Shown here one piece after another: positions 50,028-58,245 of a DNA stretch of 64,000 bases (position 1 is its first letter; every line of letters starts with the position of its first letter). The notes under the pieces were generated by a model. That model was not told the origin of the DNA. It saw only the letters and a list, made by a program, of their open reading frames with translations, and did no database searches. The translations under genes and the position numbers were made by a program. This stretch comes from Bradyrhizobium sp. ARR65 (lineage in GTDB: Bacteria > Pseudomonadota > Alphaproteobacteria > Rhizobiales > Xanthobacteraceae). Location of the stretch: NCBI RefSeq assembly GCF_000472385.1, contig NZ_AWZU01000014.1, positions 1 to 64,000 on the forward strand, read 5' to 3'.

Positions 50028-51359
50028 CTAGCGGCGCCGCCCTCTCAGTTTCGACTTCCTGATCAGCCCTTCATATTGATGGGCGAGCAGGTAGCCTTGA
50101 ACTTGCGCCACCGTATCCATGGTGACACTGACTACGATCAAAAGCGACGTACCACCAAAGTAGAACGGCACCGACGCGTAGGAAATCAGTATTTCGGGTA
50201 TCAGGCAGACGATCGCAAGATAAATCGCACCGACGACCGTGATCCGCGACAGCACATAGTCGATATATTCCGCGGTGCGTTCACCAGGGCGGATGCCCGG
50301 AATGAAACCGCCATGTTTCTTCAGATTGTCAGCCGTCTCGGTCGGGTTGAAGACGATCGCGGTATAGAAGAAGGCGAAGAACACGATCATCGCGAGATAG
50401 AGCACGAGGAACAGCGGCCGGCCATGGCCGAGCTGAGTCGTGATCCACTGGAACCATTCCGGCCCCTTCCCGGCATTGAAGTTGGCGACGGTGGTCGGCA
50501 GCAAGAGCAGCGAGGACGCGAAGATCGGCGGAATCACACCCGAGGTGTTCAGCTTCAGCGGCAGATGCGAAGACTGGCCCTCGAACATCTTGTTGCCGAC
50601 CTGACGCTTCGGATACTGGATCAGCAGCCGGCGCTGCGCGCGCTCCATGAACACGATGAAGGCAATCACGGCGACCGCCATCACGATGACGATCAGGATA
50701 AGACCGGTCGACAGCGCGCCCTGGCGGCCGAGCTCGAGCATGTTCGCGAGCGCCGTGGGCAGCTCAGCCACGATGCCGGAGAGAATGATGAGCGAGATAC
50801 CGTTGCCGATGCCGCGCGAGGTGATCTGCTCGCCCAGCCACATCAAGAACATGGTGCCGCCAGTGAGCGTCACCGCCGTGGAGAGGCGGAAGAACAGGCC
50901 GGGGTCGGTGACGACGTTGCCGGCGCCTTCGAGACCGACCGCGATACCATAGGACTGGAACGCGGCAAGCAGCACCGTGAGGTAGCGGGTGTACTGGTTC
51001 AGCGTCTTGCGGCCAGCCTCGCCCTCCTTCTTCAGCGCCTCGAGCTGCGGCGACACCGTGGTCAAGAGCTGGATGATGATCGACGCCGAGATGTACGGCA
51101 TGATGTTCAGCGCAAAGATCGCCATGCGGTGGATGCCGCCGCCAGCGAACATGTTGAACATGCCGAGAATGCCGCCGGCCTGGGTGCGGAACACCTGCTC
51201 CCAGACGTTGGGATCGATGCCGGGCAGCGGGATGTAGGTGCCGAGCCGGTACACCAGCAGCGCACCCAAGGTGAACCAGATGCGCTTCTTGAGTTCGTCG
51301 GCCTTGGCCAGCGCGCCGAAGTTAAGGTTGGCCGCCAATTGTTCCGCTGCTGAGACCAT
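50028..51359 (-). CDS. secY: Preprotein translocase channel subunit SecY
   Basis: A 443-residue SecY with ten transmembrane helices forming the protein-conducting channel. Visible: FGALAKADELKKRIWFTLGA at the start, the plug/TM2 region GGGIHRMAIFALNIMPYISA, and loop segments RRLLIQYPKRQVG and FIPGIRPGERTAEYID. It is in its usual position between rplO and adk. Confidence 0.99.
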   Translation of the reverse strand: MVSAAEQLAANLNFGALAKADELKKRIWFTLGALLVYRLGTYIPLPGIDPNVWEQVFRTQAGGILGMFNMFAGGGIHRMAIFALNIMPYISASIIIQLLTTVSPQLEALKKEGEAGRKTLNQYTRYLTVLLAAFQSYGIAVGLEGAGNVVTDPGLFFRLSTAVTLTGGTMFLMWLGEQITSRGIGNGISLIILSGIVAELPTALANMLELGRQGALSTGLILIVIVMAVAVIAFIVFMERAQRRLLIQYPKRQVGNKMFEGQSSHLPLKLNTSGVIPPIFASSLLLLPTTVANFNAGKGPEWFQWITTQLGHGRPLFLVLYLAMIVFFAFFYTAIVFNPTETADNLKKHGGFIPGIRPGERTAEYIDYVLSRITVVGAIYLAIVCLIPEILISYASVPFYFGGTSLLIVVSVTMDTVAQVQGYLLAHQYEGLIRKSKLRGRRR

Positions 51360-51369
51360 CTTTGACTTT

Positions 51370-51505
51370 CTCCCGCCGGCCCTGCGACGTCATGCTCGCG
51401 CGACGCGAGACATCAGGCAGGCGCCGGACAGTATTTGGTGCTCGGCCTTTGATAAGTCCATCGCAAATCCTGCGTCGTCGCCCGCGAAGGCGAAGAATGA
51501 CGCAG
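51370..51505. repeat. Palindromic elements in the rplO-secY gap
   Basis: Two dyads lie in this 149-bp gap: CTCGCG/CGCGAG (51395-51400 / 51404-51409) and CTGCGTC (51470-51476) with GACGCAG (51499-51505) around an inner CGCC/GGCG pair. The second looks like one arm pair of a rhizobial palindromic repeat inserted within the ribosomal operon. Confidence 0.5.
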
Positions 51506-51508
51506 AAT

Positions 51509-51994
51509 TTACGCCGCCTCGCCCTCTTCCTTCGCAGGTGCGAGGACCTTGACCGTACCGCCGGCCTTCTCGACCGCGGCGATCGCCGACTTCGAGGCGC
51601 CGTGCACCTCGACATTCACCTTCGACTTGATCTCGCCCCGCCCGAGCAGCCGCAGGCCCGCTTTCGCGCGCCGGAGCACGCCGGCCTTCACCAGCGCTTC
51701 GGCGTTGATCACGCTGCCCGCATCGAGCTGCTTGGCGTCGATCGCCTGCTGGATACGGTCGAGGTTGACTTCGGCGTACTCGACCCGGAACACGTTGTTG
51801 AAGCCGCGCTTGGGCAAGCGGCGGTGCAGCGGCATCTGGCCGCCTTCAAATCCCTTGATGCGCACGCCCGAGCGCGCGGTCTGCCCCTTGCCGCCGCGGC
51901 CCGAGGTCTTGCCTTTGCCTGAACCGATGCCGCGGCCGACGCGCATGCGCTTTTTGCGCGAACCGGCGTTGTCGGCGATCTCGCTGAGCTTCAT
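51509..51994 (-). CDS. rplO: 50S ribosomal protein L15
   Basis: A 161-residue L15. The start MKLSEIADNAGSRKKRMRVG at 51994 is the family-typical start; upstream in-frame Met codons belong to the preceding gap. The Gly-rich GRGIGSGKGKTSGRGGKGQT is characteristic. It lies between rpmD and secY. Confidence 0.98.
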   Translation of the reverse strand: MKLSEIADNAGSRKKRMRVGRGIGSGKGKTSGRGGKGQTARSGVRIKGFEGGQMPLHRRLPKRGFNNVFRVEYAEVNLDRIQQAIDAKQLDAGSVINAEALVKAGVLRRAKAGLRLLGRGEIKSKVNVEVHGASKSAIAAVEKAGGTVKVLAPAKEEGEAA

Positions 51995-52013
51995 CGCCCT
52001 TCTCCTTGTCTCA

Positions 52014-52202
52014 CTACTTCTCGTCGACGATGCGGACGAGATGTTGAACCTTTTCAATCATGCCGCGAACCGCCGGCGTATCCGGCAGTTCGGCGGTGCG
52101 GCCGATCCGATTGAGCTTCAGCCCGATCAGCGTCGAACGCTGCGAGTGGTGGCGGCGGATCGGGCTGCCGGTCTGCTCGACCCTGATGGTCTTTGCGGCC
52201 AT
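52014..52202 (-). CDS. rpmD: 50S ribosomal protein L30
   Basis: A 62-residue L30: IRVEQTGSPIRRHHSQRSTL then IGLKLNRIGRTAELPDTPAV. It has the standard size for a bacterial L30 and is flanked by rpsE and rplO, as expected. Confidence 0.97.
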   Translation of the reverse strand: MAAKTIRVEQTGSPIRRHHSQRSTLIGLKLNRIGRTAELPDTPAVRGMIEKVQHLVRIVDEK

Positions 52203-52226
52203 GGTCCTAAACTCCGAAAGCTTGAA

Positions 52227-52802
52227 TTAGTCCGCCGCCGCCTCGGCATCGCCGCCGACGCGACGAGCCTGCAGCGTGGAGACCTTGATGCTGCGGCGCG
52301 CCGCGACCGAGCGCGGCGAATCCTGGTTCTTCAGCGCGTTGAAGGTCGCGCGCACCATGTTGTACGGGTTGGACGAGCCGATCGACTTCGCCACCACGTC
52401 CTGAATGCCGAGAGTCTCGAACACCGCGCGCATCGGACCGCCGGCGATGATGCCGGTACCGGCGGGGGCGGCACGCAGGTAGACGCGGCCCGCGCCGTGG
52501 CGGCCGGCGATGTCATGATGCAACGTGCGGCCTTCACGCAAAGCGACCCGGGTCAGGTTGCGCTTGGCGGAGTCCGTTGCCTTGCGGATCGCCTCCGGCA
52601 CCTCGCGCGCCTTGCCGTGGCCGAAACCGACCCGGCCCTTCTGGTCGCCGATCACGACCAGCGCCGCAAAGCCGAAGCGCTTGCCGCCCTTGACGACCTT
52701 CGCCACGCGATTGATGTGGACCAGCTTGTCGACGAACTCGCTGTCGCGCTCCTCGCGCTCCCTGCTCCGTTCGCGTCCGCCGCGTTCGCGTTCCGCTGCC
52801 AT
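52227..52802 (-). CDS. rpsE: 30S ribosomal protein S5
   Basis: A 191-residue S5. The start at 52802 (MAAERERGGRERSRE) is chosen. The N-terminal charged Arg/Glu stretch is an alphaproteobacterial extension. The core has DKLVHINRVAKVVKGGKRFG and AGRVYLRAAPAGTGIIAGGP. S5 helps decoding accuracy and mRNA unwinding. Confidence 0.98.
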   Translation of the reverse strand: MAAERERGGRERSREREERDSEFVDKLVHINRVAKVVKGGKRFGFAALVVIGDQKGRVGFGHGKAREVPEAIRKATDSAKRNLTRVALREGRTLHHDIAGRHGAGRVYLRAAPAGTGIIAGGPMRAVFETLGIQDVVAKSIGSSNPYNMVRATFNALKNQDSPRSVAARRSIKVSTLQARRVGGDAEAAAD

Positions 52803-52856
52803 AGCTCTTTCCAATCTCTAGAGAGGCCTTCGCCTCTGTCCTATCCGTTCAGTTCG

Positions 52857-52910
52857 TTTTGAGCATGATCCTGTCGGAAAACCGGTACCCACTTTTCCGG
52901 ATCATTCTCG
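52857..52910. repeat. Palindromic repeat between rplR and rpsE
   Basis: GAGCATGATCC (52861-52871), a core CGGAAAACCGGTACCCACTT and CCGGATCATTCTC (about 52897-52909) form a near-perfect palindrome that ends against the rplR stop codon. This 'GAGCATGATC...GGATCATGCTC' element is widespread in rhizobial intergenic regions (family recall). It lies inside the spc operon. Confidence 0.85.
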
Positions 52911-53273
52911 TTAGAAGCTCAACCCGCTCTCGCGCGCCGCGTCCGCGAGCGCCTTGACGCGCCCGTGATAGAGATAGCCGCCGCGATCGAACACCACTTC
53001 CGTGACGCCGTTCTTCACGGCGCGTTCCGCCAGCAACTTGCCGACGGCCTTGGCCGCATCGATGTTGGCGCCGGTGTTGCCGCTTGTGCGCATTTCCTTC
53101 TCGAGCGACGAGGCCGAAGCCAGCGTCTCGCCCTTCAGGTCGTCGATCACCTGCGCGTAGATGTGCTTCGACGAGCGGAACACGCTCAGCCGCGGACGGC
53201 CATTGGCCGAGCGCCGCAACGCCAGGCGCACGCGCTGCTTGCGCCGGGCATTCGTGACCTTGTTTCTGGACAT
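52911..53273 (-). CDS. rplR: 50S ribosomal protein L18
   Basis: A 120-residue L18, a 5S rRNA-binding protein. Features are the basic N-terminus NARRKQRVRLALRRSANGRP, LSVFRSSKHIYAQVIDD and the C-terminal VVFDRGGYLYHGRVKALADA. Confidence 0.98.
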   Translation of the reverse strand: MSRNKVTNARRKQRVRLALRRSANGRPRLSVFRSSKHIYAQVIDDLKGETLASASSLEKEMRTSGNTGANIDAAKAVGKLLAERAVKNGVTEVVFDRGGYLYHGRVKALADAARESGLSF

Positions 53274-53284
53274 GACCGGCTCCG

Positions 53285-53818
53285 TTACTTCTTCTTGCCT
53301 TCCTTGCGGAAGATGAATTCGTCGACATACTTCACGCCCTTGCCCTTATAGGGCTCCGGCGGACGGAAGGCGCGGATCTCGGCGGCCACCTGGCCGACGC
53401 GCTGCACGTCGTTGCCGCTGACCGTGATCTCGGTCGGCTTCGGCACCGCGATCGAGATACCCTCCGGGATCGGATAGATCACGTCGTGGCTGTAGCCGAG
53501 CGCGAGCTGCAGGTTCTTGCCCTGCATCGCGGCGCGGTAGCCGACGCCGGTAATCTCGAGCTTCTTCTCGAAGCCCTTGGTGACGCCGGCCACCAGGTTG
53601 GCGATCTGCGCTCGCGCCGTGCCGTAAAGCGCACGCGCACGGTTGGTCTCGTAGCGCGGCGCGACCTTCACGGCGCCGTTCTCGAACTTCACCTCGACGT
53701 CGTCATGGACGACGAACTGAAGCTGGCCCTTCGGCCCCTTCATCTTGACGGTCTGCCCTTCGACGGTCGCGGTCACACCGGACGGCACCGCCACGGGCTT
53801 TTTGCCAATGCGTGACAT
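53285..53818 (-). CDS. rplF: 50S ribosomal protein L6
   Basis: A 177-residue L6: MSRIGKKPVAVPSGVTATVE, the two repeated folds, and VRPPEPYKGKGVKYVDE-type end (FRPPEPYKGKGVKYVDEFIF). It lies near the GTPase-associated centre. Confidence 0.99.
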   Translation of the reverse strand: MSRIGKKPVAVPSGVTATVEGQTVKMKGPKGQLQFVVHDDVEVKFENGAVKVAPRYETNRARALYGTARAQIANLVAGVTKGFEKKLEITGVGYRAAMQGKNLQLALGYSHDVIYPIPEGISIAVPKPTEITVSGNDVQRVGQVAAEIRAFRPPEPYKGKGVKYVDEFIFRKEGKKK

Positions 53819-53835
53819 GGCGTAAAAATCCTTCC

Positions 53836-54234
53836 TCAGAACACCGTGAAGAGAACTTCGCCGCCCACATTCGCCTCGCGCGCTTCGTGGTCAGCCATGA
53901 TTCCCTTCGGCGTCGACAACACCGAAATGCCGAGCCCGTTGTTGACCCGCGGCAGGTTCTTCACCGAGGTGTAGACCCGCCGGCCCGGCTTGGAGACCCG
54001 CTCGATCTCGCGGATCACCGGCTCGCCATCGAAATACTTCAGCTCGATCTCGAGCTCGTTGCGTCCCGAGGGGTGCTCGACCGTGGCGTAGCCGCGAATG
54101 TAACCTTCCGACTTCAGCACATCGAGCACGCTCTGGCGCATCTTCGAGCCCGGAGACGTCACCTTGGACTTCGAGCGCATCTGCGCGTTGCGGATGCGGG
54201 TGATCAAATCGCTGATCGGATCGTGCGTTGACAT
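53836..54234 (-). CDS. rpsH: 30S ribosomal protein S8
   Basis: A 132-residue S8: DPISDLITRIRNAQMRSKSK and the C-terminal GLGISVLSTPKGIMADHEAR. In E. coli S8 autoregulates the spc operon by binding its mRNA; whether that holds here is not seen in the sequence. Confidence 0.99.
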   Translation of the reverse strand: MSTHDPISDLITRIRNAQMRSKSKVTSPGSKMRQSVLDVLKSEGYIRGYATVEHPSGRNELEIELKYFDGEPVIREIERVSKPGRRVYTSVKNLPRVNNGLGISVLSTPKGIMADHEAREANVGGEVLFTVF

Positions 54235-54247
54235 CGTGCGACCCTCC

Positions 54248-54553
54248 TTACCAGCTCGACTTCACGAGCCCGGGAACCAGGCCCTTGGAGCCGAGTTCGC
54301 GCAGCGCGATGCGGGAGAGCTTGTTCTTGCGGTAGTTGGAGCGCGGACGCCCCGTCAGCTCGCAGCGGTTGCGGATCCGCGTGGCCGAGGAATTGCGCGG
54401 CATATCCGCGAGCTTCAAGGTCGCTGCGAAACGCTCTTCCATCGGCTTGGTCTTGTCGGCGATGATCGCCTTCAGCCTCGCCCGCTTGGGCGCGGCATTC
54501 TTGGCCATCCGCTTGCGCCGGTTGTTCTTCTCGACTGAACTCTTCTTTGCCAT
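54248..54553 (-). CDS. rpsN: 30S ribosomal protein S14 (zinc-free long form)
   Basis: A 101-residue S14. The CxxC zinc ribbon of the short form is missing and the longer N-terminus is present, so this is the zinc-independent C-minus type. The motif RIRNRCELTGRPRSNYRKNK is visible. Confidence 0.98.
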   Translation of the reverse strand: MAKKSSVEKNNRRKRMAKNAAPKRARLKAIIADKTKPMEERFAATLKLADMPRNSSATRIRNRCELTGRPRSNYRKNKLSRIALRELGSKGLVPGLVKSSW

Positions 54554-54599
54554 GCTTGGCTCCTAGGTATCCGCGTTTGAGACGCTTCTCGTCAGCGTC

Positions 54600-55157
54600 T
54601 CACTGCCGGAACGGGAAATTGAAAGCGGTCAACAGGGCACGTGCCTCGTCGTCGGTGCGCGCGGTGGTGCACACGGTGATGTCCATGCCCCAGGACTCCC
54701 CGGCCTTGTCGAAATCGATCTCCGGGAAAATGATGTGCTCCTTGATGCCGAGCGAATAGTTGCCGCGGCCGTCGAAGCTCTTCGGGTTCAACCCGCGGAA
54801 GTCGCGCACGCGCGGCAGCGCGACGTTCACGAGCCGGTCAATGAACTCGTACATCCGTGCCTTGCGCAGTGTGACCTTGCAGCCGATCGGCTGGTTCTCG
54901 CGCAGCTTGAACGTCGCGATCGCACCCTTGGAATAGGTCACCACGGCCTTCTGGCCAGCGATCAGCGACAGGTCGGCCGCCGCCGTCTCCGCCTTCTTGC
55001 GGTCGTTCACGGCCTCGCCGACGCCCATGTTGAGCACGACCTTGTCCAGCCGCGGCACCTGCATGACATTGCTGTAGCCGAACTTCTCGGTCAGCATGGA
55101 TTTGATCTTGCGATCATACTCCGCGCGCAGGCGCGGCACGTAAGCGGTCTCAGCCAT
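54600..55157 (-). CDS. rplE: 50S ribosomal protein L5
   Basis: A 185-residue L5 binding 5S rRNA: RLRAEYDRKIKSMLTEKFGY and LPRVRDFRGLNPKSFDGRGN. The start overlaps the end of rplX by 8 bp, so the two are translationally coupled. Confidence 0.99.
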   Translation of the reverse strand: MAETAYVPRLRAEYDRKIKSMLTEKFGYSNVMQVPRLDKVVLNMGVGEAVNDRKKAETAAADLSLIAGQKAVVTYSKGAIATFKLRENQPIGCKVTLRKARMYEFIDRLVNVALPRVRDFRGLNPKSFDGRGNYSLGIKEHIIFPEIDFDKAGESWGMDITVCTTARTDDEARALLTAFNFPFRQ

Positions 55158-55464
55158 CGATCTCAGCTCCCGAGCTCTTGGCGATGCGGACTTTCTTGCC
55201 GTCCGCGTGAATCTTGAATCCGATGCGCGTCGGCTTACCGTCCTTGCCGAGATACGCGATGTTGGACAGGTGGATCGGCGCCTCCTTGGAGATGATGCCG
55301 CCCTCCTGGGACTGGGTCTGCTTTTGGTGGCGCTTCACCACGTTGACGCCGCGGACCAGCGCGGTGCCTTCCGCGGGGCGCACCTCGAACACCTCGCCGG
55401 TGCGACCCTTGTCGCGGCCGGTCAGCACGATGACCTTGTCACCTTTGCGAATCTTGGCAGCCAT
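55150..55464 (-). CDS. rplX: 50S ribosomal protein L24
   Basis: A 104-residue L24: KIRKGDKVIVLTGRDKGRTG is the KOW motif. Its ATG shares one base with the rplN stop (TGATG), and its end overlaps rplE by 8 bp. Tight coupling of rplN-rplX-rplE is seen directly. Confidence 0.98.
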   Translation of the reverse strand: MAAKIRKGDKVIVLTGRDKGRTGEVFEVRPAEGTALVRGVNVVKRHQKQTQSQEGGIISKEAPIHLSNIAYLGKDGKPTRIGFKIHADGKKVRIAKSSGAEIDG

Positions 55465-55832
55465 CACAGCACCTCCGGCGCCAGCGAAATGATCTTCATG
55501 TGGTTCTTGGCGCGCAGCTCGCGCGGCACCGGCCCGAAGATACGGGTGCCGACCGGCTCCTGCTGGTTGTTGATCAGCACCGCGGCGTTGCGGTCGAAAC
55601 GGATCACCGAGCCGTCGGGCCGGCGGATGTCCTTGCGGACCCGCACCACGACGGCCTTCATCACGTCGCCCTTCTTCACCTTGCCGCGCGGAATCGCTTC
55701 CTTGATGGACACGACAATGACGTCGCCCACGGTGGCATAGCGGCGCTTGGAGCCCCCGAGCACCTTGATACACATGACACGGCGTGCACCGGAATTGTCG
55801 GCCACGTCGAGGTTGGTCTGCATCTGAATCAT
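55464..55832 (-). CDS. rplN: 50S ribosomal protein L14
   Basis: A 122-residue L14: MIQMQTNLDVADNSGARRVM and FGPVPRELRAKNHMKIISLA. L14 is the first gene of the ancestral spc operon; a terminator-like hairpin precedes it (55889-55921). Confidence 0.99.
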   Translation of the reverse strand: MIQMQTNLDVADNSGARRVMCIKVLGGSKRRYATVGDVIVVSIKEAIPRGKVKKGDVMKAVVVRVRKDIRRPDGSVIRFDRNAAVLINNQQEPVGTRIFGPVPRELRAKNHMKIISLAPEVL

Positions 55833-55860
55833 TGATGCACCTCGTCCTCTTCAATCTGTC

Positions 55861-55921
55861 GCGCAAACAGCTTGCGCTTTGAACTTTCAAAAAAGCCGGC
55901 CCGGCCACCTAAAGCCGGAGC
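55861..55921 (-). terminator. Terminator-like hairpin and second stem at the S10/spc boundary
   Basis: On the minus strand a GC-rich stem, CCGGC/GCCGG with a bulged extension, around 55896-55921 is followed by six U (plus-strand A run 55889-55894). A second dyad GCGCAA/TTGCGC lies at 55861-55866 / 55872-55877. The gap between rpsQ and rplN is the ancestral operon boundary, so this is a likely terminator or attenuator. Confidence 0.6.
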
Positions 55922-55926
55922 CCGCC

Positions 55927-56175
55927 TCAGGCGGTTTTCTTTTGTTCGCCCCGGATCACAGTCCAGCGCTTCAACTTCGAGATCGGCTTGCTCTCCTCGA
56001 TCCACACGGTGTCGCCCGGCTTGAACTCGTTGTTCTCGTCGTGCGCGTGGTAGTTCTTGGAGCGGCGGATCGTCTTCTTGTAGATCGGGTGGGTGAAGCG
56101 GCGATCGACGCGCACCACCACCGTCTTGGCTTGCTTGTCGCTGACGACCACACCCTGCAGCGTACGTTTCGGCAT
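55927..56175 (-). CDS. rpsQ: 30S ribosomal protein S17
   Basis: An 82-residue S17: MPKRTLQGVVVSDKQAKTVV and RFTHPIYKKTIRRSKNYHAH. It is the last gene of the S10 block and is followed by a hairpin with a U-run. Confidence 0.98.
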   Translation of the reverse strand: MPKRTLQGVVVSDKQAKTVVVRVDRRFTHPIYKKTIRRSKNYHAHDENNEFKPGDTVWIEESKPISKLKRWTVIRGEQKKTA

Positions 56176-56185
56176 AGGTTGTCCC

Positions 56186-56392
56186 TTACTTCTTCTTCGC
56201 GCGCTGTTCGGCGGCGATGGTCTTGATGCGGGCGATGTCGCGGCGCGCCTCTTTCAGCCGCGAGGTGTTCTCGAGCTGCCCGGTGGCGCGCTGAAAGCGC
56301 AGGTTGAAACGCTCCTTCTTCAGATTGAGAATGGCATCCTCCATCTGGTCGGGGCTCATCGCGCGAATGTCGGCAACTTTCATCTGGGCCAT
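56186..56392 (-). CDS. rpmC: 50S ribosomal protein L29
   Basis: A 68-residue L29 from the ATG at 56392; an upstream ATG at 56398 is an alternative. It shows VADIRAMSPDQMEDAILNLK and LENTSRLKEARRDIARIKT. L29 sits at the exit tunnel. Confidence 0.96.
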   Translation of the reverse strand: MAQMKVADIRAMSPDQMEDAILNLKKERFNLRFQRATGQLENTSRLKEARRDIARIKTIAAEQRAKKK

Positions 56393-56397
56393 GAGCA

Positions 56398-56811
56398 TTA
56401 CTCCGCAATGCGCTCGACGAAGCGCGTCTTGATCGGCAGCTTGGCGGCGGCGAGCCCCAGGGCCTCACGCGCGGTCTGGTTATTGACGCCGTCGATTTCG
56501 AACAGCACGCGGCCGGGCTTCACCCGCACCACCCACAATTCCGGCGAGCCCTTGCCGGAGCCCATGCGGACTTCGGCCGGCTTCTTCGACACCGGCACGT
56601 CCGGGAACACACGGATCCAGACGCGGCCGGCGCGCTTCATGTGACGGGTGAGCGCACGGCGGGCGGCCTCGATCTGGCGCGCTGTGACACGCTCCGGCTC
56701 CAAGGCCTTCAGGCCGAACTGGCCGAACGACAACGTCGCGCCCGAAGACGCGACGCCGTGGATCCGGCCCTTATGCGCCTTCCGGAACTTCGTTTTCTTT
56801 GGTTGCATCAT
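56398..56811 (-). CDS. rplP: 50S ribosomal protein L16
   Basis: A 137-residue L16: MMQPKKTKFRKAHKGRIHGV and GRVWIRVFPDVPVSKKPAEV. It contacts tRNA in the A and P sites. Confidence 0.99.
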   Translation of the reverse strand: MMQPKKTKFRKAHKGRIHGVASSGATLSFGQFGLKALEPERVTARQIEAARRALTRHMKRAGRVWIRVFPDVPVSKKPAEVRMGSGKGSPELWVVRVKPGRVLFEIDGVNNQTAREALGLAAAKLPIKTRFVERIAE

Positions 56812-56840
56812 GGCTTTAAGCCCTCAAACTCTTCTTTGCC

Positions 56841-57542
56841 TTAGGCGGCGTCGCGGCGCTGCCGCGTGCTGCTCTCGCCCTCGGCCATCCGCTTGTCCTG
56901 CGCCATCGGATCGTGCTCGAGGATCTCGCCCTTGAAGATCCAGACCTTCACGCCGCAGGTGCCGAAGGTCGTGAACGCGGTGGCGACACCGTAGTCGATG
57001 TCCGCGCGTAGGGTGTGCAGCGGCACCCGGCCCTCGCGATACCACTCCATGCGCGCGATTTCCGCACCGCCCAGGCGGCCCGAGCAGTTGATACGGATGC
57101 CTTCGGCGCCCAGCCGCATCGCCGACTGCACCGCGCGCTTCATCGCGCGGCGGAACGCGACGCGACGCTCAAGCTGCTGCGCGATCGATTCGGCGACGAG
57201 TGTCGCATCGAGCTCAGGCTTGCGAATCTCGACGATGTTGATGACGACATCCGACGAGGTGATGTCGGCGACCTTCTTGCGCAGCTTGTCGATGTCGGCG
57301 CCCTTCTTGCCGATCACAACGCCCGGACGCGCCGAGTGGATGGTGACGCGGCACTTCTTGTGCGGGCGCTCGATGACGATGCGCGCGACCGCGGCCTGCT
57401 TCAATTCCTTGTGCAGGATCTCGCGGATCTTGACGTCCTCGTGCAGCAGCTTGCCGTACTCGGCCTTGCCGGCGAACCAGCGCGAGTCCCAGGTCCGGTT
57501 GATGCCGAGACGCAAGCCGATCGGATTGATCTTCTGACCCAT
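56841..57542 (-). CDS. rpsC: 30S ribosomal protein S3
   Basis: A 233-residue S3 with the KH RNA-binding domain (GVVIGKKGADIDKLRKKVAD near residue 80) and the C-terminal GRLGGAEIARMEWYREGRVP. It forms part of the mRNA entry pore. Confidence 0.99.
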   Translation of the reverse strand: MGQKINPIGLRLGINRTWDSRWFAGKAEYGKLLHEDVKIREILHKELKQAAVARIVIERPHKKCRVTIHSARPGVVIGKKGADIDKLRKKVADITSSDVVINIVEIRKPELDATLVAESIAQQLERRVAFRRAMKRAVQSAMRLGAEGIRINCSGRLGGAEIARMEWYREGRVPLHTLRADIDYGVATAFTTFGTCGVKVWIFKGEILEHDPMAQDKRMAEGESSTRQRRDAA

Positions 57543-57563
57543 CTTATTCTCCTACGCCTCGTC

Positions 57564-57944
57564 TTACGCGCTCGCCTCGACCTGACGAACCACGATCGTC
57601 AGCTGCGAAAACGGTTTGAAAATGCGACCCGAACGGCCACGGCCGCGCGGAGCGAAACGTTTCATCACGATGCCGTTGCCGACGAACGCTTGCGAGACCA
57701 CGAGATCATCGACGTCGAGGTCGTGGTTGTTCTCGGCATTCGCAATCGCCGACTCCAGGCACTTCTTCACGTCGACCGCGATCCGCTTGCGCGAGAACTG
57801 CAGGTCGGCGAGCGCGGCAGAGGCCTTGCGGCCGCGGATCATCTGCGCGACCAGGTTGAGCTTCTGCGGGCTCACCCGCAGCATCCGGGCGACCGCCTTG
57901 GCCTCATTGTCCGCGAGGGCGCGTTGGCGCTTTGGTTTGCTCAT
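57564..57944 (-). CDS. rplV: 50S ribosomal protein L22
   Basis: A 126-residue L22: RMLRVSPQKLNLVAQMIRGR and the C-terminal hairpin region MKRFAPRGRGRSGRIFKPFS, which lines the exit tunnel near the macrolide site. Confidence 0.99.
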   Translation of the reverse strand: MSKPKRQRALADNEAKAVARMLRVSPQKLNLVAQMIRGRKASAALADLQFSRKRIAVDVKKCLESAIANAENNHDLDVDDLVVSQAFVGNGIVMKRFAPRGRGRSGRIFKPFSQLTIVVRQVEASA

Positions 57945-57954
57945 GGCTTAATCC

Positions 57955-58233
57955 TCAAGCCTTCTTGGCTTTCTTGTCGCCCGAATGGCCGTGGAAGGTC
58001 CGGGTCGGTGAGAACTCGCCGAACTTGTGACCGACCATTTCCTCGTTGACCGAGACCGGCACGTGCTTCTGGCCGTTGTAGACGCCGAAGGTCAGCCCGA
58101 CGAACTGCGGCAGGATGGTCGAGCGGCGGCTCCAGATCTTGATCACGTCATGACGGCCGGAGGCGCGCGCCGCATCTGCCTTCTTCAGCAGCGACGCTTC
58201 GACGAACGGGCCTTTCCAGACTGAACGAACCAT
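57955..58233 (-). CDS. rpsS: 30S ribosomal protein S19
   Basis: A 92-residue S19: MVRSVWKGPFVEASLLKKAD and LPQFVGLTFGVYNGQKHVPV. The gene stands between rplV and rplB in the normal order. Confidence 0.99.
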   Translation of the reverse strand: MVRSVWKGPFVEASLLKKADAARASGRHDVIKIWSRRSTILPQFVGLTFGVYNGQKHVPVSVNEEMVGHKFGEFSPTRTFHGHSGDKKAKKA

Positions 58234-58245
58234 GTCCGGCGTTCC

